Of a DNA stretch of 64,000 nucleotides, positions 34,782 to 44,377 are shown piece after piece (position 1 is the first letter of the stretch; each line of letters starts with the position of its first letter). The notes under the pieces are model-generated. The model had not been told where the DNA came from, did no database searches, and worked only from the letters and a program-made list of their open reading frames with translations. The stretch is from NCBI GenBank assembly GCA_903822975.1, contig CAIJRD010000002.1, forward strand, positions 310,001 through 374,000. Direction: 5' to 3'. The position numbers and the translations under genes are program-made. The stretch comes from an uncultured Sinobacteraceae bacterium. GTDB taxonomy: Bacteria > Pseudomonadota > Gammaproteobacteria > Nevskiales > Nevskiaceae.

Positions 34782-36299
34782 ATGCGAGTGCAATCGGGAG
34801 TGTCGAAGCAGGGCGCGGCGTGGTCGTTGAAATGGCTGGTGCTGATGCTGGTGATGGCGATTGGCGGCACGCCTTCGGCATGGGCTGCGAGCGCGCATCA
34901 TCGCAAGGACGCGACGGCCCTCCACAGCAAGGCAAAGACTTCGACGCACGCGAAGCAGAGTGGATCGTCGAAACGATCCGTCGCAAGCCGCCATCGGCGT
35001 GCCGGCGCATCGCCGACGAAGTCAAACCGCGCTGCCTCCAGCCAGCACACGCGGCACAGCGTAGCGGCAACGAGTCGCGCGCAGGACTCATCGATCGCAC
35101 ACAGCGCTGATCCGGCGACATTCACAAATTCGGCCACAAGCGCGACCACTACTTCGGCCGCTCGCTCGACGAAGCTCAGTGATTCGTTGTCGACGCCAGT
35201 CAACTACGTCCTTAGAAATCCGAACGCACCGGTCGCAGCTGCAACCGGGACGCCGCTCGATCTCGCAGCGGTTCAGCCGGATTTGCTGGCGCTGTCGTCG
35301 CGCGGTCACCAGACCGATCCGGGCACGCTGACCTTGGCGCGAACCGCCTTGGCGCGGACCAGCGACGCCGCAGCGCCATCGGTGAGCGTCAAGCCGTCGA
35401 AGGCGGGCAAGACGCCAGCAGGCAAAGTGCCGGCGAGCAAACCAGTCGAAGACGTTCCCGAATTGATCGCGAAGGCCGGTGTGGTCGGCAAGAAAGGCAT
35501 GCGATCGCTGGCCCAGGCCGGCGTGCCGCAGACCGTGGTGGCGCAGATGTCCGAAGCACTCGCGCATGACGCCGTGCTGCGCGGCAGCGCGCCCGAGCAT
35601 GCCGCGTTCCGTGTGGTCTACGAACAGGTCGCCAGCGGCAAGGCGAAACACAAGCATCCCGAGCTGCGCCTGGCGGCGCTGACCATCGCCGGCAAGGAAC
35701 ATCGCGTCTATCGTTACGCAGTCGATCACGATGTTGCCTACGTCGATGGCAGCGGCCGCGGAGTCATGCCGCTGGACCTCGCATCGCCGGTACCGGGTGC
35801 GCCGATCACGTCGCCATTCGGCTGGCGCATTCATCCGATCCTGGAAATTCGCAAGTTCCACGAAGGTGTGGATTTCGGTGCGCCGACCGGAACGCCGGTG
35901 CGCGCCGCGGAAGATGGCGTCGTCGAAGATGTCGGTCTGCGCGGCAACTATGGCAACTACGTCCGCGTGCGCCATGGCGACCAGTTGCAGACTGCGTATG
36001 CGCATCTCGATGGCTTCGCGCGCGGCTTGCACATCGGCTCGCAAGTGCATCGCGGTCAGGTGATCGCCTATATCGGCACGACCGGCTGGGCCACCGGCCC
36101 GCATCTGTATTACGAGGTGATCGTCGACGGCGAGCATCTCGATCCGCTGCGCCGCGATTTGACGCTGCCGATCCGGCTGCAGGGCGCTGCGCTGCATCGC
36201 TTCAAGCTGTTCACCGATCAGCTCGCCGAGCGCGTCAAGCCCGTGGTGAACAAGGATTGCCTGTTGCCGATGTGCAAGACCAGCAAGGCACTCGGCTAA
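34782..36299 (+). CDS. M23-family (LytM) peptidoglycan peptidase with altered zinc site
   Basis: 505 residues from ATG 34782. Signal peptide (LKWLVLMLVMAIGGTPSAWA, cleavage near residue 35), then about 250 residues of Ser/Ala/Thr/Lys-rich spacer, an OapA/SH3-like stretch (AALTIAGKEHRVYRYAVD), and the LytM domain (about 345-450): ITSPFGWRIHPI, KFHEGVDFGAPTGTPV (HxxxD kept), QTAYAHLDGFA (His kept), TTGWATGPHLYYEVIV. The last motif should be HxH; the second, zinc-binding His is Tyr here. Either the site is rearranged or the protein is an inactive regulator like EnvC/NlpD. Confidence 0.88.
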   Translation: MRVQSGVSKQGAAWSLKWLVLMLVMAIGGTPSAWAASAHHRKDATALHSKAKTSTHAKQSGSSKRSVASRHRRAGASPTKSNRAASSQHTRHSVAATSRAQDSSIAHSADPATFTNSATSATTTSAARSTKLSDSLSTPVNYVLRNPNAPVAAATGTPLDLAAVQPDLLALSSRGHQTDPGTLTLARTALARTSDAAAPSVSVKPSKAGKTPAGKVPASKPVEDVPELIAKAGVVGKKGMRSLAQAGVPQTVVAQMSEALAHDAVLRGSAPEHAAFRVVYEQVASGKAKHKHPELRLAALTIAGKEHRVYRYAVDHDVAYVDGSGRGVMPLDLASPVPGAPITSPFGWRIHPILEIRKFHEGVDFGAPTGTPVRAAEDGVVEDVGLRGNYGNYVRVRHGDQLQTAYAHLDGFARGLHIGSQVHRGQVIAYIGTTGWATGPHLYYEVIVDGEHLDPLRRDLTLPIRLQGAALHRFKLFTDQLAERVKPVVNKDCLLPMCKTSKALG

Positions 36300-36310
36300 A
36301 CGTTAAGCCC

Positions 36311-36328
36311 GGGACATCGTCATGTCCC
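36311..36328 (+). terminator. Hairpin behind the M23 gene
   Basis: GGGACAT-CGTC-ATGTCCC, a perfect 7-bp stem 11 bases after the stop; no T-run follows. Confidence 0.4.
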
Positions 36329-36395
36329 AGGCTCTTGACTGCCGCCAAGTGCAGCGCCCGCATCGGACGCCGCACTCGCATCATTGACTGAAGCG

Positions 36396-37394
<999 letters not shown>

Positions 37395-37476
37395 GGCGGT
37401 GCTCCGGTGGGGTGGGGATGTTGCACAGCCTAGGGGTCGAGGGCCGCTGCGGGTTAGTCCATTGCTGTCCGGTTCT

Positions 37477-37491
37477 TGCACAATCCTGCAC
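37477..37491. promoter_or_regulatory. Direct repeat TGCAC-N5-TGCAC between AKR and AraC genes
   Basis: Two TGCAC half-sites one helical turn apart in the 174-base divergent spacer; AraC-family proteins bind direct repeats. Role inferred from position only. Confidence 0.35.
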
Positions 37492-37568
37492 GCCGGGTGG
37501 CCGAGGCACTCCGCTGCGACGATCACTGGACTACTATCGACGGACTTTCCGCGTCAGGAACCAGCGCC

Positions 37569-38507
37569 ATGTTCGATAGCGAATTGCACATTAACCAGGA
37601 ACGCAGCGCGATGGCCGCGCGCCAGCAAGACCTCGCCGAGCGGGTGGCCCGGCTGGCACCGGTGGACGGCGTGCATCCTGCGCCGGTGCCCGGCCTGCAC
37701 CTCGTGCGCGCCAGTGCGCCGACCCTGATGATGCCCTCGGTCTATCAGCCCTGTTTGTGCGTGGTGGTGCAGGGGCGCAAGCGCGCGCAGTTGAACGAGG
37801 AAGTGTTCCACTACGACGCGCTGAATTATCTGGTCGTGTCCGTCACGCTGCCGATGCGCGGTCAAGTGCTCGAGGCGAGTCCCGAGCGGCCGTACCTGTG
37901 TTTGCGACTCGATCTGGATCTCGACGAGATTGCGCGATTGCTGCTGGAACTCGGCGATCGCGGCGCTGCACCGTTGGCGCCGGATCGCGGCCTGTTCGTG
38001 GCGCGCATGGGCGAAAGCATGCTCGATGCGGTGCTGCGCATGGTCAAGCTGCTGGATACGCCGGATGACATCGCAGTACTCGCACCGGTGATCCAGCGCG
38101 AACTGTACTACCGAGTGCTGCGCGGCGAGCTCGGCCATCGCCTGGTCGATCTCGCCGAAAGCGACGGCAGCAACCATCGCATCGTGCGGGCAATCGAATG
38201 GCTCAAGCAGCGCTACGCCGAACCGCTGCGGATCGAACAACTGGCCGAGGCCGTGCACATGAGCCCGTCGGCCTTGCACCATCGGTTCAAGCTGGTCACG
38301 GCGATGTCGCCGCTGCAATACCAGAAACAGCTGCGTCTGCACGAAGCGCGTCGCCTGATGTTTGCCGACGGAATCGAGTCGGCCACCGCCGGTCACCGAG
38401 TCGGCTACGAGAGTCCGTCGCAGTTCAGCCGCGAGTACCGTCGCCTGTTCGGCGCACCGCCGCGTACCGAGATCGCGCGTTTGCGCGAAAGCGGACTGGC
38501 CGCTTAA
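37569..38507 (+). CDS. AraC-family regulator with AraC_N ligand domain
   Basis: 312 residues from ATG 37569; earlier starts in the frame read into the promoter region. The N-terminal half matches PF06719 (AraC_N): PVPGLHLVRASAPTLMMPSV, YQPCLCVVVQGRKRAQL, YLVVSVTLPMRGQVLEAS, LCLRLDLDLDEIARLLLE. The C-terminal pair of helix-turn-helix motifs: LRIEQLAEAVHMSPSALHHR, FKLVTAMSPLQYQKQLRLHE and AGHRVGYESPSQFSREYRRL. YqhC of E. coli has this build and controls aldehyde reductases; here too the divergent neighbour is an aldo/keto reductase. Confidence 0.93.
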   Translation: MFDSELHINQERSAMAARQQDLAERVARLAPVDGVHPAPVPGLHLVRASAPTLMMPSVYQPCLCVVVQGRKRAQLNEEVFHYDALNYLVVSVTLPMRGQVLEASPERPYLCLRLDLDLDEIARLLLELGDRGAAPLAPDRGLFVARMGESMLDAVLRMVKLLDTPDDIAVLAPVIQRELYYRVLRGELGHRLVDLAESDGSNHRIVRAIEWLKQRYAEPLRIEQLAEAVHMSPSALHHRFKLVTAMSPLQYQKQLRLHEARRLMFADGIESATAGHRVGYESPSQFSREYRRLFGAPPRTEIARLRESGLAA

Positions 38508-38666
38508 GCGAGTCGTGCGAGAAGGGGTGGATGACGCCCGTGCGTTGTGCGGGTGCGTGCGTGACGGCAATGATTGGAATGCAATCCGGATTGATTCGGA
38601 GCGCGACGATGCAATCGCGCCGAATCCGCGGTCCAAGGCTCCACAACACCAACAGGAGCGCGAAGG

Positions 38667-39092
38667 ATGAAAACCAAAGGTTCGGCTGCGTGGCAAGGCG
38701 GCATCAAGGACGGCAAGGGCGCAATCTCCACCCAGAGCGGCGCATTGAAAGAGTATCCGTATGGATTCAGCAGTCGTTTCGAGGGCAAGCCGGGCACCAA
38801 TCCGGAAGAACTGATCGGCGCGGCCCATGCGGGTTGTTTCACGATGGCGCTGTCGCTGATGCTCGGCGAAGCCAAGCTGGTGGCGGAGCAGATGGACACC
38901 ACGGCTGAAGTCACACTCGACAAGGTTGACGACGGCTTCGCGATTACGGCGGTTCATCTGAGCTTGAAAGCCAAGATCCCGGGTGCGGATCAAGCCAAGT
39001 TCGACGAACTCACCGCCAAGGCAAAAGCCGGCTGTCCGGTCTCGAAGCTGCTCAACGCCAAGATCACCCTGGATGCCACGCTGCTGAGTTGA
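38667..39092 (+). CDS. osmC: OsmC-family peroxidase
   Basis: 141 residues, AGGAG 8-10 bases before the ATG. OsmC reduces organic peroxides through two cysteines: GTNPEELIGAAHAGCFTMAL holds the first and AKAGCPVSKLLNAKITLDA the second. MKTKGSAAWQGGIKDGKGAI and SGALKEYPYGFSSRFEGKPG match OsmC rather than Ohr. Single gene, 160 bases after the AraC regulator. Confidence 0.93.
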   Translation: MKTKGSAAWQGGIKDGKGAISTQSGALKEYPYGFSSRFEGKPGTNPEELIGAAHAGCFTMALSLMLGEAKLVAEQMDTTAEVTLDKVDDGFAITAVHLSLKAKIPGADQAKFDELTAKAKAGCPVSKLLNAKITLDATLLS

Positions 39093-39402
39093 GCTTCTGC
39101 TCGCGCGCATCGCAAGAAGGCCTTGCGCGCGAGCAAGCTTCGTGCGGCTGGTTTTCGGGCCGAAGCAAGCGCGAATCGAGCGCGAATCACGCGCGAATCA
39201 CGCGCGAATCACGCGCGAATCACGCGCGAGTTATACGCAATCCAGATGTCTCTCGGAGGCGCTTCTACGCGAATCATACGAATACGATTTGCGTCGCTAA
39301 AGCCGGCCTTGCGCGAACCTGCGCGCGACTGCGCGATGCAGATGCGACCTGCGCACGCGTGTTGCGCTAATCTCGGCATTCGCAATCGGGAGTGCCGCCA
39401 GC
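39093..39402. other. Intergenic region with 11-bp repeats
   Basis: 310 bases; holds the tandem repeat 39169-39230 and no credible gene. Confidence 0.6.
39169..39230. repeat. 11-bp tandem repeat, about 5.6 copies
   Basis: GCGCGAATCGA followed by four exact copies of GCGCGAATCAC and a partial sixth. Confidence 0.85.
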
Positions 39403-40599
39403 ATGAGTCGAGCCGCCAGTGTTGCCGTGGACCTCGGGGTCGCTGCACGTCTCGGATGGCGCGCGCTGCGTCGCCGTCTGGGTGGTACGCATGCCGCCGC
39501 ACCCGACCTCGTTGGGTTCCGCTCGCAGTGTGAGGCGCTGCTCGCGCGGGCGCCTGCGGGACTGATTGCGCAGCATCAAATCATCGAACTGCCCGCGACG
39601 CGACCGCCCTGGTCACCGAGTGGCTGGCCGCTCGAAGCCGGCGACAGCATCACCTCGCTGGCCTGTGGACGCACGCTGCTGTCGCGGCCGCTCGATATCT
39701 GGGTCGAACCTTCGTTTCAGCTTTGGCTGCGCATCGGCGAGCAGGGCCCGGTATTCCGCGGCACGCGCAATACACACAGCTTCGTCGCAAGCCATGCAGG
39801 GGCGCTGCAGCTGGCCAGCTATTTCCCCGGCGAATGGGCCAGTCCCGATGGGCGCCTGGCAACCTCCGAACGCGACTACGCCAAGGTCAGCGGCTCGATC
39901 TGCGTGTTGCTGATCCGCTGGTGTCGCGGTATCGATGCCGCCGACGGAGTGGCGGCCTTGGCCGCGATCGGCGACGTACAGGGTCTGCTCGCCGGTGAGC
40001 GCGAGCGGCTGGCACGCGCTGCCGGCGAGTCGGAGCCTGCGGGTTGGCGCCACCTGTGGTTTCTCGGTCCCTCGGAAATCTATCGCCGTGCGCCGCGCGA
40101 TCATCACGCCGACGCCATCTGCTGCAGCACGCATCGCGACGTCGCCATCTTGCAGCACGACGCCGAGCTGGCGCTGATGCCGGATACGCGGCTGCACTGG
40201 TCGTGGAAAGTGGATGCACTGCCTTCGAGTCTGCGCGAGGACAGCATTCCCACGCACGATTATCTTAGCATCGCAGTCGAGTTCGACAACGGCCTGGACC
40301 TCACCTATTTGTGGAGTGCGGCCTTGCCGGTCGGCACGCATTTCCGCTGTCCGCTGCCGACCTGGAAAGATCGCGAAACCCATTGGGTCGTGCGATCCGG
40401 CTCCGCAGAGCTTGGGCGGTGGCTCGACGAATCGCGCAATGTCTACGACGACTATCGCATCGCGATTGGCGGAACGGTGCCGACACGCATCGTTCGCGTC
40501 TGGCTGATTGCCGTCAGCCTGTTTCAACGCGGCGAGGGGCGTTGCGCGTATGCCGGCATCCGCTTGTCGCAGGGCAACACGGAGCTGAAGATCGACTAG
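39403..40599 (+). CDS. DUF3047-type protein
   Basis: 398 residues, GGGAG 11 bases before the ATG. The N-terminal half (about 1-245) includes PWSPSGWPLEAGDSITSLAC and LWLRIGEQGPVFRGTRNTHS and is not a family I recognise. The C-terminal half fits DUF3047: DTRLHWSWKVDALPSSLRED, HDYLSIAVEFDNGLDLTYLW, LGRWLDESRNVYDDYRIAIG and IVRVWLIAVSLFQRGEGRCA. DUF3047 looks like a beta-sandwich carbohydrate-module fold; this is inference. No clear signal peptide, though DUF3047 proteins are often exported. Confidence 0.75.
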   Translation: MSRAASVAVDLGVAARLGWRALRRRLGGTHAAAPDLVGFRSQCEALLARAPAGLIAQHQIIELPATRPPWSPSGWPLEAGDSITSLACGRTLLSRPLDIWVEPSFQLWLRIGEQGPVFRGTRNTHSFVASHAGALQLASYFPGEWASPDGRLATSERDYAKVSGSICVLLIRWCRGIDAADGVAALAAIGDVQGLLAGERERLARAAGESEPAGWRHLWFLGPSEIYRRAPRDHHADAICCSTHRDVAILQHDAELALMPDTRLHWSWKVDALPSSLREDSIPTHDYLSIAVEFDNGLDLTYLWSAALPVGTHFRCPLPTWKDRETHWVVRSGSAELGRWLDESRNVYDDYRIAIGGTVPTRIVRVWLIAVSLFQRGEGRCAYAGIRLSQGNTELKID

Positions 40600-41182
40600 C
40601 GCGTCGCCGAGCATCCGACGCGGATCGCACGACAGGAAACGCCAATCGTCTAGCGACGGCCGTGGTTCGAACCGTGCGCGATGGGCGCTCGCCAACGCGC
40701 CAACGATTCGGAAGACCTTCACGCGACGCTCAGTCACTGCACGATTGGACCTTTATGTGAACGCGCATGTGAACGCTCATGTGAACACGCATGTGAACGC
40801 GCATGTGAACACGCATGTGAACGCGCATGTGAACGCGCATGACCGATGAGCCTGCGAGCTTCTCGGCGCGGCGTGCACACCGTGAACGGAGTCTGGCCAT
40901 CGATGGTGCGGGACCGGCCAGCATTCGTGTGCGCGAGCTGTTCATCGCGCCAAGGGACTCGCGGAGTCACGTCGCAGAGGAGCGTCGAAGAGGGACGTCG
41001 CGGCGGAACTTTGCAGAGGAACTGCGCAGAGGCACGTCGCAGAGGAACTTCGCGGCAGAACTTCACAGAGGCACGTCGCGGGGAACGTCGCAGCAAACTT
41101 TCACGCCTGCGCAGGGTCCAGTCGACGCGCGTTTTCGTCCGAGACCGCGCCTTGCTGTTTCCGTCTTACAATCGCGCCGCCC
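40600..41182. other. Intergenic region with 12-bp repeats and a degenerate repeat tract
   Basis: 583 bases without a credible gene. Seven 12-base units at 40755-40838, then about 140 bases (40960-41100) of loosely repeated CGTCGCAGAGG/AACTTCGC-like words. Confidence 0.6.
40755..40838. repeat. 12-bp tandem repeat, 7 copies
   Basis: Seven contiguous ATGTGAACGCGC units (variants ...GCTC and ...ACGC). The unit is a multiple of three, so frames stay open: minus-strand reading gives MRVH repeats, plus-strand gives VNAH repeats. Confidence 0.9.
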
Positions 41183-42361
41183 GTGATCGACCGCAAAACC
41201 ACTCGCTTCCTCGGCTTCGTCTGCGCCGCCACCGTTGCCAACGCCTACTACAACCAGCCTCTGCTGGGCGAGTTCGCGCGCGCGTTTTCGGCGACACCGC
41301 ACGCAGCCGGTTTGATCGCGACGCTGTGCCAGATCGGCTACGGCGTCGGCATCCTGTTGATCGTGCCGTTGGCGGACGTGCGCGAACGCCGCTCGCTGAT
41401 TCTGCTGTTGCTCGCTCTGGTGAGTCTCGCGCTGCTTGCTGCTGCTGCGGCCACCAACTTGCCCTGGTTGTATGTGGCCTGCCTGGCGATTGGCCTGACC
41501 ACGGTAGTGCCGCAGATCATCATTCCGTATGCGGCGGGGCTGGCCGAGCCGGCGCAGCGCTCGACCGTGGTGGGCACTGTGCAGGGCGGTTTGTTGGTCG
41601 GCATTCTGCTGGCGCGTACCGTGTCGGGCGCGATTGGCAACTGGCTGGGTTGGCGCTGGGTGTTCGTGCTCGCAGCGGTGCTGATGCTGGCGATTGCGCT
41701 GTTGATCCGCAAGCGCCTGGCGCCGCAGGTGGTGCCGGTTGAAGGTCTGCGCTACTCCGCGCTGCTGCGATCGATGGGGCGATTCTTCATCGATCTGCCG
41801 CAGCTGCGACGCATCTGCTTTGCCTCGGCCTGTTCGTTCGCCGCATTCAGTGCGTTCTGGACCACGCTCGCGTTTCTGATCGAGTCACCGAGCTACGGTT
41901 ACGGTCCGGCCGTGACCGGCGCGTTCGGTCTGATCGGCGCGATGGGCGCGATGACTGCGCCCTACGCCGGCAAACTATCCGACCGCAAGGGCACGGCGTA
42001 CACACTGCTGCTGGCCAACCTGATGAGCCTCGCTGCGTTCGGCCTGCTGTACTTCGCGGCACTCGGCTGGCTGCCGCTGTTGATCGTCGCCGTGCTGGTG
42101 CTGGATGTCGGTGCGCAGTCCAATCACATCGCCAATCAATCGGACGTCTTCGCGTTTTGCCCCAAGGCGGTGGCGCGGCTCAACGGCGTCTACATGTTCT
42201 GCCGGTTTGCCGGTGGCGCCTTGGGCTCGATCTGCGGCAGTTGGGCCTGGAGTTACGGCGGCTGGCACGCGGTGTGTGCCGTAGGCCTGAGCTTCTGCGT
42301 GCTGGCCCTGCTGCTCAACCGTGGAACCCAGGTCGCTCGCAGCCTCGCCGAAGGCGCCTGA
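41183..42361 (+). CDS. MFS transporter (drug/sugar efflux-like)
   Basis: 392 residues from GTG 41183, twelve predicted transmembrane helices. MIDRKTTRFLGFVCAATVAN, AYYNQPLLGEFARAF, GYGVGILLIVPLADVRERRS (motif A: G-x3-D-x2-R-R), GLTTVVPQIIIPYAA, RSTVVGTVQGGLLVGILLAR and the second-half motif GKLSDRKGTAYTLLL. YYNQPLL at the N-terminus is typical of AraJ/YnfM-like exporters of unknown substrate. Confidence 0.88.
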   Translation: MIDRKTTRFLGFVCAATVANAYYNQPLLGEFARAFSATPHAAGLIATLCQIGYGVGILLIVPLADVRERRSLILLLLALVSLALLAAAAATNLPWLYVACLAIGLTTVVPQIIIPYAAGLAEPAQRSTVVGTVQGGLLVGILLARTVSGAIGNWLGWRWVFVLAAVLMLAIALLIRKRLAPQVVPVEGLRYSALLRSMGRFFIDLPQLRRICFASACSFAAFSAFWTTLAFLIESPSYGYGPAVTGAFGLIGAMGAMTAPYAGKLSDRKGTAYTLLLANLMSLAAFGLLYFAALGWLPLLIVAVLVLDVGAQSNHIANQSDVFAFCPKAVARLNGVYMFCRFAGGALGSICGSWAWSYGGWHAVCAVGLSFCVLALLLNRGTQVARSLAEGA

Positions 42362-42613
42362 AACGGGTCGCGCGCCGCGCCCAGGTCGCGACGCGCCTTG
42401 CTGCGGAGGTGGCACGCTCGCATCGGCGTGCGCTGACGCTCAAAATGTTCCTGCAGGTCGCAGGATCATTCGACATCAATCGGCCGATCGTGCGAGCGTT
42501 CCGTAATCACAGCGCGCCCTGGGAAAGAGGGACGCAGCCGTGGTGCCATCGAAGCACTCGGACGCGCACGAGACGGCTGGAACGAGCGACAAACGCAAAA
42601 ACGGGGAGACAGC

Positions 42614-43570
42614 ATGCCGCAGCAGAATCAAGCAAAAATCCTCACGGCCATTGTCTTGCTGGGCGCTGCTGCGAGCGGCTGCAGCAGCAATTCGTTTCAT
42701 GAGCCGATCAGCGATTTCGACCGCGCGGTTGGCACCACGACGCAGGTGGTTGCTCAATACGAGGCTCATGCGCAAGTCGAACCCCTGTATTTCAAGTTGG
42801 ACGAAGCCGTGCGCAGCGACCACGACTTGCTGCTCGATCGAACCCGTTGCCGACCCGGCGGTGATGCCAACGCCTGCGCCATCGAAGACGTGCAGGGCGC
42901 CACCTGGTTGGTGGGCGACGCGCCACAGCCCGCCGCCAATGCGCTAGCGATGCTGCTGAAGCAATACAGCGCGGGGCTGGCCAAAGTCGTCGATGCCGAC
43001 AGTGGCGCCCAGCTCGACGCCAGTGCCGATGCGCTGAACAACGCACTCGGAAATTTCGCACGCAAGGTCGATCCGAATGCGAGCAGCGGAGCGTTCGCCT
43101 CACTCGATCCGATCACCACCTTGTTCAAGTTCGCGGTCGGCAACTATCTCGACGCGCGGCGCCTGCAGATCCTGAAAATCGCGGTGGCGCGTGCGGATCC
43201 TTTAGTGGCGCAGGCCTCGCAACAGTTGTCGGCCATCGTCGCCGACGATCAGACGGCGATCATCTCGTACGAGGCGACGCGAACCCAAGCACTGGTGGCC
43301 ACCGTCAGTGCGATCGGGCAGCCGCGTAGCGCCAGCGAACGCGCGGCCAAGCGCGCAACGCTGACCCTGGCGGTCGACGACGCAGCCGGCGTGCAGCGCC
43401 TCGTGCGTGTCGACGCATCGGCAAGCATTCGCGCGCTCGCCGATGCGCATCACCAGTTGGCTCTGGCGCTGCGCCAGCCGCACGCAGGCGTGGCCACCAG
43501 CTTCGAGTCCATTGAAAGTTTCGGGCAGCAGGTGCGCGACGCGTACGACGCAATTCACGCGCTGCACTGA
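42614..43570 (+). CDS. Hypothetical lipoprotein, helical
   Basis: 318 residues. Signal peptide ending GAAASGC with the likely lipidated Cys23 (position -3 is Ala rather than Leu). The rest is mainly alpha-helical, rich in Ala, Asp and Gln (for example ALAMLLKQYSAGLAKVVDAD, DARRLQILKIAVARADPLVA). A Cys pair in RTRCRPGGDANACAIEDV could form a disulfide. Family not recognised. Followed by a small coiled-coil protein and a TpsB-like barrel on the same strand. Confidence 0.75.
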   Translation: MPQQNQAKILTAIVLLGAAASGCSSNSFHEPISDFDRAVGTTTQVVAQYEAHAQVEPLYFKLDEAVRSDHDLLLDRTRCRPGGDANACAIEDVQGATWLVGDAPQPAANALAMLLKQYSAGLAKVVDADSGAQLDASADALNNALGNFARKVDPNASSGAFASLDPITTLFKFAVGNYLDARRLQILKIAVARADPLVAQASQQLSAIVADDQTAIISYEATRTQALVATVSAIGQPRSASERAAKRATLTLAVDDAAGVQRLVRVDASASIRALADAHHQLALALRQPHAGVATSFESIESFGQQVRDAYDAIHALH

Positions 43571-43657
43571 GCCTAAGCTCGGAGGGTTGCATCTGCGGAA
43601 TTGGCTGGGGACCGCAGTCGGCATTTGAAGATCAACCATCATGCAAAGGAGATGATC

Positions 43658-44017
43658 GTGGCAGACGACAACGATGCACTGGCAGATATCGAGCGACAGA
43701 TCAGCAAGCTTGAGAGTACGGCCACCAATCTTGAAATGATGTCGACGCTCGCCGCGCGCGCCGGCCAGAAGGACAACAGCCTGCAGCTTGCGGACTCCGC
43801 GGTGGACGTGCGCGTGCAGCAATTCAAGCTGTATCGAGCGAAGGACAAGCTGCAGGAGAACTCGAACGAGTGGAAGGCCCTGACGGCGTCGCTGGAGGTG
43901 GTCAATCACTTCATCGACGAATCGCTCGCCGATCTCGGACAGATCAAGAACGTGCTCGATTCAGTCAGCCAGTTACTCGCCATCGCCACCAAATTGCTGA
44001 CCGTTGTCGGCGCCTGA
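43658..44017 (+). CDS. Small coiled-coil protein
   Basis: 119 residues from GTG 43658: AAAGGAG (43645-43651) is six bases upstream, whereas it abuts the ATG at 43652. No signal peptide. Predicted long helices (ADIERQISKLESTATNLEMM; VQQFKLYRAKDKLQENSNEW) and an amphipathic C-terminus (LADLGQIKNVLDSVSQLLAI, ending KLLTVVGA). No family recognised; it lies 87 bases after the lipoprotein gene. Confidence 0.7.
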   Translation: MADDNDALADIERQISKLESTATNLEMMSTLAARAGQKDNSLQLADSAVDVRVQQFKLYRAKDKLQENSNEWKALTASLEVVNHFIDESLADLGQIKNVLDSVSQLLAIATKLLTVVGA

Positions 44018-44377
44018 TCGCGGTCGGCCACCCGAGCGTCGCGCGTTTTTGTTGGCGGATTCGTTGGCGTATTCGTTGGCGCTGTCGTCGCCGTTTTTCT
44101 CACTGTGATCTGGCGTGCATCCGCACGCCGCAGCGGACCCACGCCGCTCGCGGAGCGCTCGGATTCGATCGGTTAAACTTCCGGCTTATTGCGACTCCGT
44201 AGCGTACCGTACCGTCTCGAAACAGGCCTGCGGCTAGGTGGCGTGGTCATTTAAGAAACGTAAGAACGAACAGCCGGCAAAAAGTGCTGTCCACTGCATG
44301 CGACGAACACAGGCGTAGGCCAAGGATCCGATGAAAACTTCCGCAACTTCCGCTCAGCGGCGGTCCGATATCAATTC
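44018..44377. other. Intergenic region before the TpsB-like gene
   Basis: 360 bases; three 12-base units GTTGGCGNNNTC at 44051-44086 and a short GTACC repeat near 44203-44215. An ATG at 44331 opens a 31-codon frame that ends inside the next gene's start, in a different frame. Confidence 0.5.
44051..44086. repeat. 12-bp tandem repeat, 3 copies
   Basis: GTTGGCGGATTC, GTTGGCGTATTC, GTTGGCGCTGTC in series. Confidence 0.7.

Noticed and set aside
40730..40945. Minus-strand MRVH-repeat frame
   Set aside because: Entirely produced by the 12-bp repeat; the rest of the frame has no coding character.
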